Position numbers and translations under genes: made by a program. This document shows, in pieces, positions 35,447-44,652 of a stretch of 64,000 bases of DNA (the stretch's first letter is position 1; each line of letters opens with the position of its first letter). Source of the DNA: CAZMLC01 sp964567125 (lineage in GTDB: Bacteria > Verrucomicrobiota > Kiritimatiellia > RFP12 > UBA1067). Location of the stretch: NCBI GenBank assembly GCA_964567125.1, contig CAZMLC010000004.1:1-64000 (forward strand), written 5' to 3'. The notes under the pieces were generated by a model. The model did no database searches. It worked only from the letters and a program-made list of their open reading frames with translations, and was not told the DNA's origin.

Positions 35447-36538
35447 ATGGGTACGGGTCATTTATTTTTGCGTAGTGCATTTGTTGGTCTTTGTCTGATC
35501 GTTGCCGGTTGTTCAAAAAATATCGATCCGCGTTTGCCGAAGAGCACGGTCATGGCTGCCTATTCGGATGGCAAGGCGATCGCGCAATCGGGTGTGTCCA
35601 AGGCTTTCGAGTCTGTTGTTTCAGATCAGGTAAAGGTTTTAAAGAAACATTTCGCCCAGCAGAACAGCGCGCTGACCAATCAGCTCGATCACGATTTCTT
35701 GCGCGATTACTGCGGGATTGAGCCCGATCGCGTGACCTGGTCGCTGCTGACGGTTGGCGCCGTGACGCGGCGCGAAAAGGGCAAGAAACCGCTGATTCCG
35801 CTGGTTGCGGTTGTCGTCCATGCGCCGTTAGAAAAAGAGGCGGTGCTGGCGCAGTTAAACACGCGCTTGGCGCAGAAGGAAGATGCCGGACGGCTTGAGG
35901 CTGGAACCCTGGACGGAACGCCTATCTGGCGGCTCGTGCACAAGGATTTGGCGTTGGCGGATGGCTTTGCACCGTGCCTGACCTTTATCGGCAACACGCT
36001 GCTGGTTCTGGCATCCCATGAAGATGCACTGAAAGAACAGCTGGCGTTGTATGCGGGGAAGCAGACTGCATTGGGACCGGATGCTGTGTTGTCGCAGGCG
36101 ATCCACCTTCCCAAGGGTGTTGTTTCGCGCATGATGATCGGCGATATTCAGGGTTTGTTGAAGACGGTGATGACGGAGGAGGAACAGAAGTCAGCCAACG
36201 AGATGCCGTATGTCGCGACGCTGATGAAGACGGTTCGGTGGACCGCGATGGATGTCTCGTTCGTTGAAAATCCGCAGGCTGTCGATTTTGCGTGGCGCGT
36301 GGGCTGTGCGGATGAGCAGGGTGCTCAGGCCGTGAACGAGATGCTGATTACGCTGCGGACGAGTATGAAAATGGGGCTGGGATTTCTCATCAAGGACAAG
36401 CCCAACCTGAAACCTGTTTTAACGTGGTTGGAACGCATCAATCTCCGCGCTGCGGGTCAGGAGGCCTCACTGGTCATCCATGCGACGCCGGACGATATCA
36501 AGGCGCTCGACCTCGTGAAACTTCTGGACACTAAATAG
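35447..36538 (+). CDS. Uncharacterised lipoprotein
   Basis: 363 residues with a lipoprotein signal (MGTGHLFLRSAFVGLCLIV then AGC; lipobox Cys at about residue 22). The mature protein is a mixed alpha/beta chain without cysteine pairs or repeats I recognise. It contains a pair of similar strand-helix units (LIPLVAVVVHAPLEKEAVLA and LTFIGNTLLVLASHEDALKE). AGGAGA precedes the ATG. It sits between infA and the aroK-aroB fusion, with 16 bases to the latter, so the two are probably cotranscribed. I cannot name a function. Confidence 0.75.
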   Translation: MGTGHLFLRSAFVGLCLIVAGCSKNIDPRLPKSTVMAAYSDGKAIAQSGVSKAFESVVSDQVKVLKKHFAQQNSALTNQLDHDFLRDYCGIEPDRVTWSLLTVGAVTRREKGKKPLIPLVAVVVHAPLEKEAVLAQLNTRLAQKEDAGRLEAGTLDGTPIWRLVHKDLALADGFAPCLTFIGNTLLVLASHEDALKEQLALYAGKQTALGPDAVLSQAIHLPKGVVSRMMIGDIQGLLKTVMTEEEQKSANEMPYVATLMKTVRWTAMDVSFVENPQAVDFAWRVGCADEQGAQAVNEMLITLRTSMKMGLGFLIKDKPNLKPVLTWLERINLRAAGQEASLVIHATPDDIKALDLVKLLDTK

Positions 36539-36554
36539 CGGAAAAAGGAGCGCG

Positions 36555-38189
36555 ATGCATCTGTTTATTTATGGTCCACCAGGAAGCGGGAAGTCAACGA
36601 TTGGCCGCATTCTTGCTGCACGTCTGGGTCGTTCCTTTGTCGATCTGGACGCTGTGATCGAGGCGAGTACGCGCCAATCGATTCGCGATATTTTTGCGCT
36701 TGAAGGCGAAAGTGGATTCCGTCTGCGCGAGCAGAAGGCGTTGCGTGAAGCCGCCGCGGATGTGACGCCCTGCGTCATCAGTCTGGGCGGCGGCGCCCTG
36801 TTGGATTCCGCGAGCCGCGCGCTGGCGGAAGCGTCAGGCGAAATCATTTTTCTGCAGGCTGATGCGGCGACGCTGGAAGGCCGCGTCTCCAAGCGTCCGG
36901 GCGTAAGGCCGCTCGTGTCAACCACAGTGTCCGGCGAGTGCAAGACGCCGCCTGCGGCTGGAAGCGGAAAGCCGATTGCGCAGCTGCTGGTCGAACGTGC
37001 CGAGCATTATGGCTCTTTCCCCAACCGCGTGACGGTGAGCGATATCCCGCCTGAATCCACGGCGGATGCGGTGCAGGCCGTGCTGGGATGGTACCGCGTC
37101 TCCGGTATGGGCAACGCGTACGATATCCATGTCGTCGCAGATGGATTGACGCGCTTGCAGAGCTGGCTGGAGCCGCTTTCGATCGGGCAGAAGACCGTGA
37201 TTGTGGGCGATGCGCATACGTTGTCGCTCTATGGATCCCGGGTCAAAGCCGTATTGGAGTCCATGGGTGTGCAGACGAGTCTCGTCATGTTGCCCGCAGG
37301 CGAAGCGCACAAGACCATCGATGGGGTGCGCCAGTTGTGGAACGCCTTTCTGCAGGCGGGGATTGAGCGCAAAAATGTGGTCTTTGCGTTGGGCGGCGGC
37401 GTCGTAGGCGATCTTACAGGATTTGCCGCGGCAACCTGGTTGCGCGGTATCCGCTGGGTGAATCTGCCCACGACCTTGCTCTCCATGGTCGATGCCGGTA
37501 TCGGCGGTAAGACCGGTGCGGACTTGCCAGAAGGCAAAAATCTGATCGGTGCGTTTCATCCGCCAGCCTTGGTCGTTTCCGACACGTCGACATTGACCTC
37601 GCTGCCGCTCCATGAGTGGCGCAACGGTTTGGCGGAGGCAATCAAACATGCCATTATCGGCGATCCCTCGCTGCTGACGTATATGCCGGCCTTTTCAGCC
37701 TTTTTAAAGCAGGGCGAGTCCCTCGCGCTGACACCGCACGCGCTTGCCGCCTTTGTCGCGCAGGCGATGGCGGTCAAGGTGCGCATCATTCAGCAGGATC
37801 CGTTTGAGAAGGGGATCCGCGCGGCCTTGAATTTGGGCCATACCATCGGTCATGCACTTGAAAAGGTTACGCACTTCGGCGTTTCGCATGGCGAGGCGGT
37901 TGCGATCGGTACGGTTCAGGAGGCCAAACTGGCCGAAGCGAACGGGAGTGCGGAGGCTGGACTTTCCGCACGTATTGAAGCGTTATTTTCGTCCGTCGGA
38001 TTGCCGACAGCACTGCCGCTCGGCATCTCGGTGCAGGCGTTGAAAGCGGCGATGTCTGTCGATAAGAAGAAGGCGGATGGTCTGATCCATTTCGCCCTCC
38101 CTGTTGCTGTGGGAGAGGTGCGGATCAATCAAGTTATCAGTGATCACATGTTAGGAGTATTGGCACATGTTCAGCAAAGAGAAGCATAA
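36555..38189 (+). CDS. aroKB: Bifunctional shikimate kinase / 3-dehydroquinate synthase
   Basis: 544 residues joining two shikimate-pathway enzymes. Residues 1-185 are shikimate kinase: Walker A GPPGSGKS at 7-14, shikimate-binding FVDLDAVIE, ESGFRLRE and the GGGA motif SLGGGALLD. Residues 190-540 are dehydroquinate synthase: NAD-binding GEAHKT and FALGGGVVGDLTGFAAA, the active-site loop PTTLLSMVDAGIGGKTG, and zinc ligands in GLAEAIKHA, LNLGHTIGHALE and SHGEAVAIG. The two activities are not consecutive in the pathway (steps 2 and 5). AAGGAG precedes the ATG. The 3' end overlaps grpE by 23 bases. Confidence 0.94.
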   Translation: MHLFIYGPPGSGKSTIGRILAARLGRSFVDLDAVIEASTRQSIRDIFALEGESGFRLREQKALREAAADVTPCVISLGGGALLDSASRALAEASGEIIFLQADAATLEGRVSKRPGVRPLVSTTVSGECKTPPAAGSGKPIAQLLVERAEHYGSFPNRVTVSDIPPESTADAVQAVLGWYRVSGMGNAYDIHVVADGLTRLQSWLEPLSIGQKTVIVGDAHTLSLYGSRVKAVLESMGVQTSLVMLPAGEAHKTIDGVRQLWNAFLQAGIERKNVVFALGGGVVGDLTGFAAATWLRGIRWVNLPTTLLSMVDAGIGGKTGADLPEGKNLIGAFHPPALVVSDTSTLTSLPLHEWRNGLAEAIKHAIIGDPSLLTYMPAFSAFLKQGESLALTPHALAAFVAQAMAVKVRIIQQDPFEKGIRAALNLGHTIGHALEKVTHFGVSHGEAVAIGTVQEAKLAEANGSAEAGLSARIEALFSSVGLPTALPLGISVQALKAAMSVDKKKADGLIHFALPVAVGEVRINQVISDHMLGVLAHVQQREA

Positions 38190-38781
38190 GAAAAACGAAC
38201 AGCAGGAAACATCCGTGAAGTCAGAAGAAAATGCCGGTGAGGTCGTTGTCGAGACGCCTGAAGCAGCGCAAGCGGCCCCGTCTGCGTCGAACGAAGAGCA
38301 GGCACCTGCTGCGGAAAAGGCGGCGCCTGTCGTCGATGAAGCTGCGGTGCTGAAAGATCGGTATGCGCGGCTGATGGCGGACTTTGACAATTTCCGCAAG
38401 CGCCAGGTTCGCGAACGCGAAGAGTGGATCAAGCGCGCGAACGAATCCTTGCTGGGCGATTTCCTGCCTGTGGTGGATCATCTGGAGTTGGCGTTGCAAA
38501 AGGTGCCAGACTCGGACGACGCGTTCGCCAAGGGGATCCAGATGGTCTACGATCAATTTATCGGGACGTTGGCGAAACACGATGTGACGCCGATCGACGC
38601 AAAAGGTGAACCGTTCAATCCGGATTGGCATGAGGCGTTATCGCAGATGCCCTCCGAGACGGTTCCCGAGCATGTTGTAATTGAACAGTTCCGCCGCGGC
38701 TGGGCTTTAGCAGGACGCCTGCTGAGACCGGCGCAAGTGATTGTGTCGTCCGGGAAGCCGGAGACAACCGCGGAAGCGTAA
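38167..38781 (+). CDS. grpE: Nucleotide exchange factor GrpE
   Basis: 204 residues. A charged N-terminal tail of about 60 residues, then the GrpE long helix (DRYARLMADFDNFRKRQVRE) and four-helix and beta-wing parts with the signature region GEPFNPDWHEALSQMPSETV and GWALAGRLLRPAQVIVS. It releases ADP from DnaK. It starts inside the end of aroKB (23-base overlap) behind TAGGAG and is followed 27 bases later by dnaJ. dnaK is not in this window, and no CIRCE element is seen upstream. Confidence 0.95.
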   Translation: MFSKEKHKKNEQQETSVKSEENAGEVVVETPEAAQAAPSASNEEQAPAAEKAAPVVDEAAVLKDRYARLMADFDNFRKRQVREREEWIKRANESLLGDFLPVVDHLELALQKVPDSDDAFAKGIQMVYDQFIGTLAKHDVTPIDAKGEPFNPDWHEALSQMPSETVPEHVVIEQFRRGWALAGRLLRPAQVIVSSGKPETTAEA

Positions 38782-38808
38782 GCGAGTGGTAGAAAGAGGC
38801 AATGGAGT

Positions 38809-39993
38809 ATGGCGAATAAGCGCGATTATTACGAAGTGCTGGGAGTGAGCCGGGGTGCGACTGCGGAGGAGATCAAAAAGGCCTATCGCAAGTTGGCCAT
38901 GCAGTACCATCCGGACCGCAACCCGGACAATAAGGATGCTGCAGAAAAGTTTAAGGAGTCCAGCGAAGCCTATGAAGTGCTCAGCGATACGGAGAAGCGT
39001 CAGCGTTACGACCAGTTCGGTCACGATGGCATGAAGTCCGCGTTTGGCGGTAGCGGCTTTGATTTCGGCCGCGACTTCTCGCACATGCAGGATATCGATT
39101 TGCAGGATATTCTCGGGGGTATTTTCGGCGGCGGGTTCGGTGACATGTTTGGCGGCGGTGGACGGCGCCAACGCACGCGCAACCCCAACGGTGCGCAGCG
39201 CGGCAATGATCTGCGGTTTGATCTGGAGATCGATTTTGAAGAGGCACTTTTCGGTTCTGAACGCCAGGTCGATCTGACGGTCAACGATACCTGCGATCAG
39301 TGCCACGGTTCAGGCGCGGCCGAGGGCTCGACGCGTGAGACCTGCGCGCACTGCAACGGTCAGGGGTTTGTCGTCGCAGGCAATGGCTTTTTCCAGATGC
39401 GTCAGGCGTGTCCCGTCTGTAACGGCGAAGGCACGATCGTGAAGAAGCCCTGCCGCAAATGCCAGGGGTCCGGCCGCATGAAAGCGCCTCGCCATATCTC
39501 GCTGCGCATTCCGCGCGGCGTGGAGACTGGGTCGCGGCTGCGCTTGTCCGGCAAGGGCGAGAGCGGTTTGCGCGGCGGTGAGCACGGTGATCTTTACGTG
39601 GTGCTGCACGTGCGCGAACACGGCATTTTCGAACGCCATGGCGACGATCTTGTCTGCACCGTCTACATCACGCCTGCGCAGGCTGCGCTCGGCGGTGACA
39701 TCGATGTGCCAACGCCCGATGGTTTTGCGCGCATCAAGGTGCCTGCGGGAACAGCCAGCGGTAAGATCTTCCGCTTGCGCGATAAAGGCATGCCGAGCTT
39801 AAACGGCGGCTCAGGCGATCTGCATGTGCGCGTCGAAGTCGAGACACCGCAGAATCTGAGCAGTGCGCAGCGCAAGGCGTACGAAGCGCTGGCAGCGGCG
39901 CTGTCCAACGACAATTTCGGTGAGGCACGCAAGCAGACCAAGCTGGTCGAGCGTTTCTACGAACGCCGCGACGCGTTGAACAGCAAAAAATAG
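38809..39993 (+). CDS. dnaJ: Chaperone protein DnaJ
   Basis: 394 residues with the full type I layout: J domain (DYYEVLGVSRGATAEEIKKA, with HPD in QYHPDRNP), Gly/Phe-rich linker (about 78-125), four zinc knuckles (CDQCHGSG, CAHCNGQG, CPVCNGEG, CRKCQGSG) and the C-terminal substrate-binding beta domains (GVETGSRLRLSGKGE). It delivers substrates to DnaK and stimulates its ATPase. It is probably cotranscribed with grpE and rsmE. Confidence 0.96.
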   Translation: MANKRDYYEVLGVSRGATAEEIKKAYRKLAMQYHPDRNPDNKDAAEKFKESSEAYEVLSDTEKRQRYDQFGHDGMKSAFGGSGFDFGRDFSHMQDIDLQDILGGIFGGGFGDMFGGGGRRQRTRNPNGAQRGNDLRFDLEIDFEEALFGSERQVDLTVNDTCDQCHGSGAAEGSTRETCAHCNGQGFVVAGNGFFQMRQACPVCNGEGTIVKKPCRKCQGSGRMKAPRHISLRIPRGVETGSRLRLSGKGESGLRGGEHGDLYVVLHVREHGIFERHGDDLVCTVYITPAQAALGGDIDVPTPDGFARIKVPAGTASGKIFRLRDKGMPSLNGGSGDLHVRVEVETPQNLSSAQRKAYEALAAALSNDNFGEARKQTKLVERFYERRDALNSKK

Positions 39994-40006
39994 AGCGAGG
40001 CTTTGT

Positions 40007-40741
40007 GTGCATCGGCATCTCGTCACATCCGCGGAACTGGCAGCCGATACGTGCGTGCTGGTCAAAGAGCAGGCACGGCACTTGCAGACTGTGCTGCGTA
40101 TCCGCGCCGGTGATCGCGTCCAGCTCTTTGATGGTTGCGGCGCGACGCGCGTAGCCGAGGTCGACGCTGCGACGACCAAGAATCAACTTGTTTTGCGCGC
40201 CGTCGAACCAGTCGTGGCAGCCGCGAGGCCTGCCACGGCGGTAACGCTCTTCGTGTGCGTCAGCAAAGGCAAGCGCATGGACTGGACCGTTGAAAAAGCC
40301 GTCGAATTGGGCGTCGCGCGCATTGTGCCCGTGATTTCGGATCGGACGATTGTACGGCTGGACCGCGAAGAGGGTGACCTCAAGGTTGAACGCTGGCAGC
40401 GCGTCGCGGAAGAGGCGGCGCGTCAGAGCAGCGCGGTCTGGTTGCCGGAAATCGTTACGCCTCAGACCGTGGCGGATGCCTTGGCCTTGGTTCGTGGATG
40501 TACGCCGACTTTTGTGGCAGCCCTGACGCCTGCCGCCATTCCGTTGCGTGAGGCGTTAGGGCGTTATGCCGCGCCGCAGCAAGCCGGATGGTTCGTGGGG
40601 CCTGAGGGTGATTTTACAGCCGATGAATTGCAGCAGGTAGTCGATGCCGACGCGATTCCGGTCAGCTTAGGCGCGCAGGTGCTGCGCGCGGAAACCGCCT
40701 GTATCTACGGCTTATGCGCCCTCAACTGCGCGTGGCTCTAG
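40007..40741 (+). CDS. rsmE: 16S rRNA (uridine1498-N3)-methyltransferase
   Basis: 244 residues from a GTG start. N-terminal PUA-like domain (HLQTVLRIRAGDRVQLFDGC), then a SPOUT knot: KGKRMDWTVEKAVELGVARI, VPVISDRT, RWQRVAEEAARQS and the SAM-binding loop GPEGDFTADELQ with LGAQVLRAETA at the end. It methylates the decoding region of 16S rRNA. dnaJ-rsmE (often with prmA) is a common order. Its last 30 bases overlap the convergent radical SAM gene. Confidence 0.93.
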   Translation: MHRHLVTSAELAADTCVLVKEQARHLQTVLRIRAGDRVQLFDGCGATRVAEVDAATTKNQLVLRAVEPVVAAARPATAVTLFVCVSKGKRMDWTVEKAVELGVARIVPVISDRTIVRLDREEGDLKVERWQRVAEEAARQSSAVWLPEIVTPQTVADALALVRGCTPTFVAALTPAAIPLREALGRYAAPQQAGWFVGPEGDFTADELQQVVDADAIPVSLGAQVLRAETACIYGLCALNCAWL

Positions 40742-42100
40742 GGTGAAGAGAAAGGCCTTCACATAAGCTTCGAGCCGCGCTTTGCTGATGGCGTAGAGCC
40801 GGCCTTCCTGGCGATCGATAAACTCGGCCAGCGCGGTGTAGACACCGAAAAGATCGCCTTGTGCTGCAGTGGACAAGGCTTCCGCAGCCTGAGGGAATTG
40901 ACCGCGATTGTGCACCAGTTCCCAGCAGCGGGCAAAGCGTTGCAAGCCGGTGAGCGCGTCGAAATCAAGAACAGCGGAACTGAGCAGTTCGTACGGCGGT
41001 TCCGGGTTAAAGGTGAGACCCAGCTGCTGAGCCTCCGCGACAAAGCGCGTGCCAGGCAATCCCTTCAGCCAGTTGACCTGCACTTCTGGCGCATGGCCTA
41101 AGGTTTGCAGCCGATTAAATCCCGCGTGAAACGAGGCACGGTCTTCACCGGGAAGCCCGAAGATCAGATCCACGTGAACGATCGCCTGCGTCCGGTTTAG
41201 CAGGAAACGCACATTTTCTAACGTGGTTTCAAGGTCCGGGTTTCGTCCGATGGCCGCAGCTACGGACGGATTCAGCGTCTGAAGTCCGACCTCCAGATGG
41301 AGCGTTCGCGGAGGAAAGGCCGCCAGCCTGCGCGCGATCTCCGGGTGCAGATGATCGGGGTTGATTTCAAAATGGAGGCAGGTGTCAGGGGTGACACGTT
41401 CCAGAAAAAAATCGAGGAGGGCGGCGGCGTGAGCAACCGGGGCGTTAAAGCTGCGGTCGAGAAACTTGAATTCGCGCACACCGCGTACCCAGAGGTCGTT
41501 GAAGGCCGGGAGCAGCGTGGCCAGCGGGATGAGTCGCAGGCCGGTATTGGCCGAGGTGCAGTAACCGCAGCCGTAGGGACAGCCGCGCGAGGATTCGACA
41601 TAGACCGTGCGCTGCGCCAGATCCGTCTCGGTGTAGAGGTGATAGGGCAGCACGAGACTTTCCGTCGGCATGACGTGGATCGTCCCGCGCGGCCAGCATG
41701 GCGCCGGCGCATTGTTCAGCGCGTGTTCGCAGAGCGTGCGGAGGGCGGCTTCGCCTTCGCCGAAAACAACGGCATCGAAGCGTGCGCAGGCCGGATCCTG
41801 CGGCGTCAATTCAGGGCCGCCTGCAAATTGCCGGATGTGCGGATGGGCATGGCGAAGGATGTGCGCGGTGGCCTCGATGACGCGACGGTTCCAGAGATAG
41901 ACGGAGAAGGCGACGATTTTGGGGTGGTGTCGGGCGATCTGTTCGGCAAGCTGGATCGGGGTGATATCCAGATCGGTTTCCAGGAATGCCGCGGATTCCG
42001 CCAGCGGGCCGAGATTCGCCTTGAGCGTCCGGATCGAAAAGGAGGCGTGGCTGTAGCGGGCATTGACCGCGACAAAGAGGATGGAAACATCAAAAAACAT
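40712..42100 (-). CDS. B12-binding domain radical SAM protein
   Basis: 462 residues. An N-terminal cobalamin-binding-like Rossmann domain (about 1-130) contains FAGGPELTP and VVFGEGEAAL but not the DxHxxG base-off motif. The radical SAM barrel follows with the 4Fe-4S cysteines Cys174, Cys178 and Cys181 in SRGCPYGCGYC, and a GGE-like EFKFLDRSFN. A C-terminal helical region of about 130 residues corresponds to DUF4080-type extensions. The reaction is unknown; close relatives are uncharacterised. It overlaps rsmE tail to tail by 30 bases. Confidence 0.85.
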   Translation of the reverse strand: MFFDVSILFVAVNARYSHASFSIRTLKANLGPLAESAAFLETDLDITPIQLAEQIARHHPKIVAFSVYLWNRRVIEATAHILRHAHPHIRQFAGGPELTPQDPACARFDAVVFGEGEAALRTLCEHALNNAPAPCWPRGTIHVMPTESLVLPYHLYTETDLAQRTVYVESSRGCPYGCGYCTSANTGLRLIPLATLLPAFNDLWVRGVREFKFLDRSFNAPVAHAAALLDFFLERVTPDTCLHFEINPDHLHPEIARRLAAFPPRTLHLEVGLQTLNPSVAAAIGRNPDLETTLENVRFLLNRTQAIVHVDLIFGLPGEDRASFHAGFNRLQTLGHAPEVQVNWLKGLPGTRFVAEAQQLGLTFNPEPPYELLSSAVLDFDALTGLQRFARCWELVHNRGQFPQAAEALSTAAQGDLFGVYTALAEFIDRQEGRLYAISKARLEAYVKAFLFTLEPRAVEGA

Positions 42101-42122
42101 AGGGAAAATAATAAAACAACTG

Positions 42123-42152
42123 TTGGCTGAAGTAAATCAAATGTAGTATACT
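42123..42152 (+). promoter_or_regulatory. Promoter of the hexokinase / V-ATPase gene group
   Basis: TTGGCT at 42123-42128, an 18-base spacer and TATACT at 42147-42152, 32 bases before the GTG start. Confidence 0.5.
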
Positions 42153-42184
42153 TTTATCTTTAGATTGGACTTTAGGAAGGACGC

Positions 42185-43480
42185 GTGAGCAGCATGACCA
42201 CATCTGAGTTTTTAAAGCAAAACGGACTTGATCTGGAGCGGATTGACCGGGCGGCGATTCTGAAGGCATTTGCCGAGGAGATGGAGGCCGGACTTGCCGG
42301 CAAACCATCGTCGCTGATGATGATTCCCTCGTTCATTTCGATTGATAAGCCAGTGAAGACCGGGACGCCGGTCGTGGTCCTCGATGCCGGCGGTACGAAT
42401 TTGCGCACTGCCGTGGTTTCGATCGGAGCCGATGGCCGCGCCGCGTTGGGCGAATTCCGCAAGCAGGCGATGCCGGGCACGACCTCCGCGTTGAGTCTCA
42501 CGGCCTTTTTCGAAGCGTTTGCCGAATTCGTTGCGCCCGTGATGGATGCGACGAAGAATATCGGCTTCTGTTTTTCCTATCCGGCGGAAGTGATGCCAGA
42601 TTGCGATGCGCGGCTGATCCGCTGGAGCAAGCAGATTCAGGTGCCGGAAGCGGTTGGACAATTGATTGGCGCGGGGTTAAAGGCGCATCTTGCCAAGCGG
42701 GGCTTTTCACCGCGCATTACGATTTTAAACGACACGGTCGCCACGCTGCTGGCGGGCAAGAGCGCGGGCGTGGCACGCGCCTATTCCGCGTATGTGGGCT
42801 TCATTCTCGGCACGGGAACTAACACGGCCTACGTGGAACAGAACGCGCGCATCACGAAGCGGAGCGATCTCGATCCCGCGGGTTCCATGGTCATCAACGT
42901 GGAGTCAGGGGCTTTCCGCAGAATTGAGCAGTCGGTCTTTGACCGGGTGATGGATGCGGCCACGAATGACCCCGGCCACTACACGTTTGAGAAAATGATC
43001 TCCGGGGCGTATCTGGGGACATTGGGATTCGTGGTGCTCAAGGAGGCGATCAAGGCCGGGTTCTTCTCTGCTGCGGCGCAGCAGGCGATTGTGAGCTGGA
43101 GCACGCTTTCAAACAAGCATCTGGATGATTTTTGCGGCGGCAAGCCGACTGCGGATAACCCCTTTCTCGCGGGCGCCTTTACGGCAGAGGATCATGCTCT
43201 GGTGCGCGCCTTGTGCACACCGGTCTATGCGCGTTCGGCGATACTCACGGCGATCAATCTGGCCTCCGCGATTCTGAAGACGGGCGCAGGGCACGATCCT
43301 GCGCGTCCGGTTTGTGTCAACGTGGATGGTTCGACCTACTATCGGACGTTGAGCGCTGATTTCCAGGCGCTGGTTCAGCGGGAACTGGCTGCGTTGTTGA
43401 AGCCCTACGGCGTCGCCTATGAGCTGGTGAAGATCGACGATTCACCGGTGATCGGCGCGGCGGTGGCTGGGTTGATGTAA
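42185..43480 (+). CDS. Hexokinase (eukaryotic-type family)
   Basis: 431 residues. It phosphorylates glucose or related hexoses with ATP. The ASKHA fold has phosphate-1 motif VVLDAGGTNLRTAVV, phosphate-2 motif FILGTGTNTAYVE, the catalytic Asp in ITILNDTVATLLAGK, and NVESGAFRR as in hexokinases of yeast type. The C-terminal adenosine motif is VNVDGSTYYRT, where eukaryotic enzymes read DGSVY. The start is GTG, four bases after AGGAAGG; an ATG at 42194 is possible. It is 58 bases upstream of the V-ATPase genes, with no terminator between. Confidence 0.88.
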   Translation: MSSMTTSEFLKQNGLDLERIDRAAILKAFAEEMEAGLAGKPSSLMMIPSFISIDKPVKTGTPVVVLDAGGTNLRTAVVSIGADGRAALGEFRKQAMPGTTSALSLTAFFEAFAEFVAPVMDATKNIGFCFSYPAEVMPDCDARLIRWSKQIQVPEAVGQLIGAGLKAHLAKRGFSPRITILNDTVATLLAGKSAGVARAYSAYVGFILGTGTNTAYVEQNARITKRSDLDPAGSMVINVESGAFRRIEQSVFDRVMDAATNDPGHYTFEKMISGAYLGTLGFVVLKEAIKAGFFSAAAQQAIVSWSTLSNKHLDDFCGGKPTADNPFLAGAFTAEDHALVRALCTPVYARSAILTAINLASAILKTGAGHDPARPVCVNVDGSTYYRTLSADFQALVQRELAALLKPYGVAYELVKIDDSPVIGAAVAGLM

Positions 43481-43538
43481 AAGCCGGAGTAAATCCATTT
43501 CGAAGGGCGTAAGCTGATTAGGAGAGGCAAGGCGAATT

Positions 43539-44123
43539 ATGACACACGACTTACAACAATTGTTGGAAAAGATTAATTCGGAAGGCGTTGAGAAGGCCAA
43601 GGCAGAGGCAGCGGCGATCTTAGCGCAAGCGACGCGTGAGGCGCAGACCATCGTAACGGATGCCAAACGAAATGCGGAGCAGATGCTGGCCACGGCGCAG
43701 CAGGAGGCTGCCGCATTCGAACGGCGTGCGGAAGAGACGATTCGCCAATCCGCGCGCGATACGGTTTTGACGGTTGAAAAGTCGGTCGGGGCGCTGCTGA
43801 CCGCCGTATTGCAGAAGGATGTGAATACCGCGATGGGCGATGCAGCGATCGTTGCGCAGTTAGCGGTGGAGGCGGTGCGCGCCTACATCGGCGGCGGCGC
43901 GCTGGAGGTGGCGGCTACCACGAAAATGGTTGATGCCATTCGCGCGGCAATTGCAGCCTCTGCGCTTCAGGGCGTCACGGTGGTGACGGATGAGACCGCA
44001 GGCACGGGCTTTAAGGTGCTTCTGGCCGGCGGGCGTATTGAACACAATTTTACCGGCAAGGCGGTTGCCGATGCACTGTCCAAGCATTTGCGTCCGCGGT
44101 TAGCTGCATTGGTCAAGGAATAA
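43539..44123 (+). CDS. V-type ATP synthase/ATPase subunit E
   Basis: 194 residues. A long N-terminal helix rich in Ala, Glu and Lys (EKINSEGVEKAKAEAAAI, then ATREAQTIVTDAKRNAEQML) is followed by a globular C-terminal domain with GVTVVTDETAGTGFKVLLAG near the end, the layout of subunit E of the peripheral stalk. AGGAGAGG precedes the ATG. The next gene starts one base after its stop. Confidence 0.88.
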   Translation: MTHDLQQLLEKINSEGVEKAKAEAAAILAQATREAQTIVTDAKRNAEQMLATAQQEAAAFERRAEETIRQSARDTVLTVEKSVGALLTAVLQKDVNTAMGDAAIVAQLAVEAVRAYIGGGALEVAATTKMVDAIRAAIAASALQGVTVVTDETAGTGFKVLLAGGRIEHNFTGKAVADALSKHLRPRLAALVKE

Positions 44124-44124
44124 C

Positions 44125-44640
44125 ATGAGCACCTATTACCTCATCGCGTCCTTGCCGCCGCTGAGTGTGGAGCAGAAGACTCCGCTTTCGGTGGAGACCT
44201 TTCTGCACGCGTGCGAGGAGCAGTTGGCCGCGCACGATGCAACGGCTGCGCGTGCGCTGATGACGCAGGAAGCCTCGCTGCATCCCTTCGTGGTTGCGTG
44301 GCGGGACAAGGAGACGATTTTGCGCAATGCGGTGGCGCAGCAGCGTGCCCGGGAGCGCGGTGTTGAATCCGCGCGCTGGCTACGTGCAACCGAGGGGTGC
44401 GACCTGATGATTGAACGTCAGGTCGAGGAGGCTTTCCAACAGACCGATCCGCTGCGCATTGAACGTGCGCTGGATGCGATTCGCTGGCGCGTAGCCGAGG
44501 AGCTTGCTGGCGTGGATCCGCTGGCGGTCGGTGTTGTTTTAGCGTATGCCATTAAACTGGGGATTGTGATGCGGTGGAATGCATTGCAGGCCGACCAAGG
44601 AATGGCTGTCTTTGAACGATTGACGGAATTAGCGAAATAG
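44125..44640 (+). CDS. DUF2764 protein of V-ATPase operons
   Basis: 171 residues, mostly helical, beginning MSTYYLIASLPPLSVEQKTP, the conserved opening of DUF2764. Genes of this family lie between subunits E and A in V-type ATPase operons of Bacteroidetes, Chlamydiae and relatives, where a subunit C gene would otherwise be. It probably fills the role of the central-stalk adaptor (subunit C/d), an inference from position and helical nature. It is tightly packed after subunit E and 12 bases before subunit A. Confidence 0.8.
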   Translation: MSTYYLIASLPPLSVEQKTPLSVETFLHACEEQLAAHDATAARALMTQEASLHPFVVAWRDKETILRNAVAQQRARERGVESARWLRATEGCDLMIERQVEEAFQQTDPLRIERALDAIRWRVAEELAGVDPLAVGVVLAYAIKLGIVMRWNALQADQGMAVFERLTELAK

Positions 44641-44652
44641 AGAGCGCAGCTT

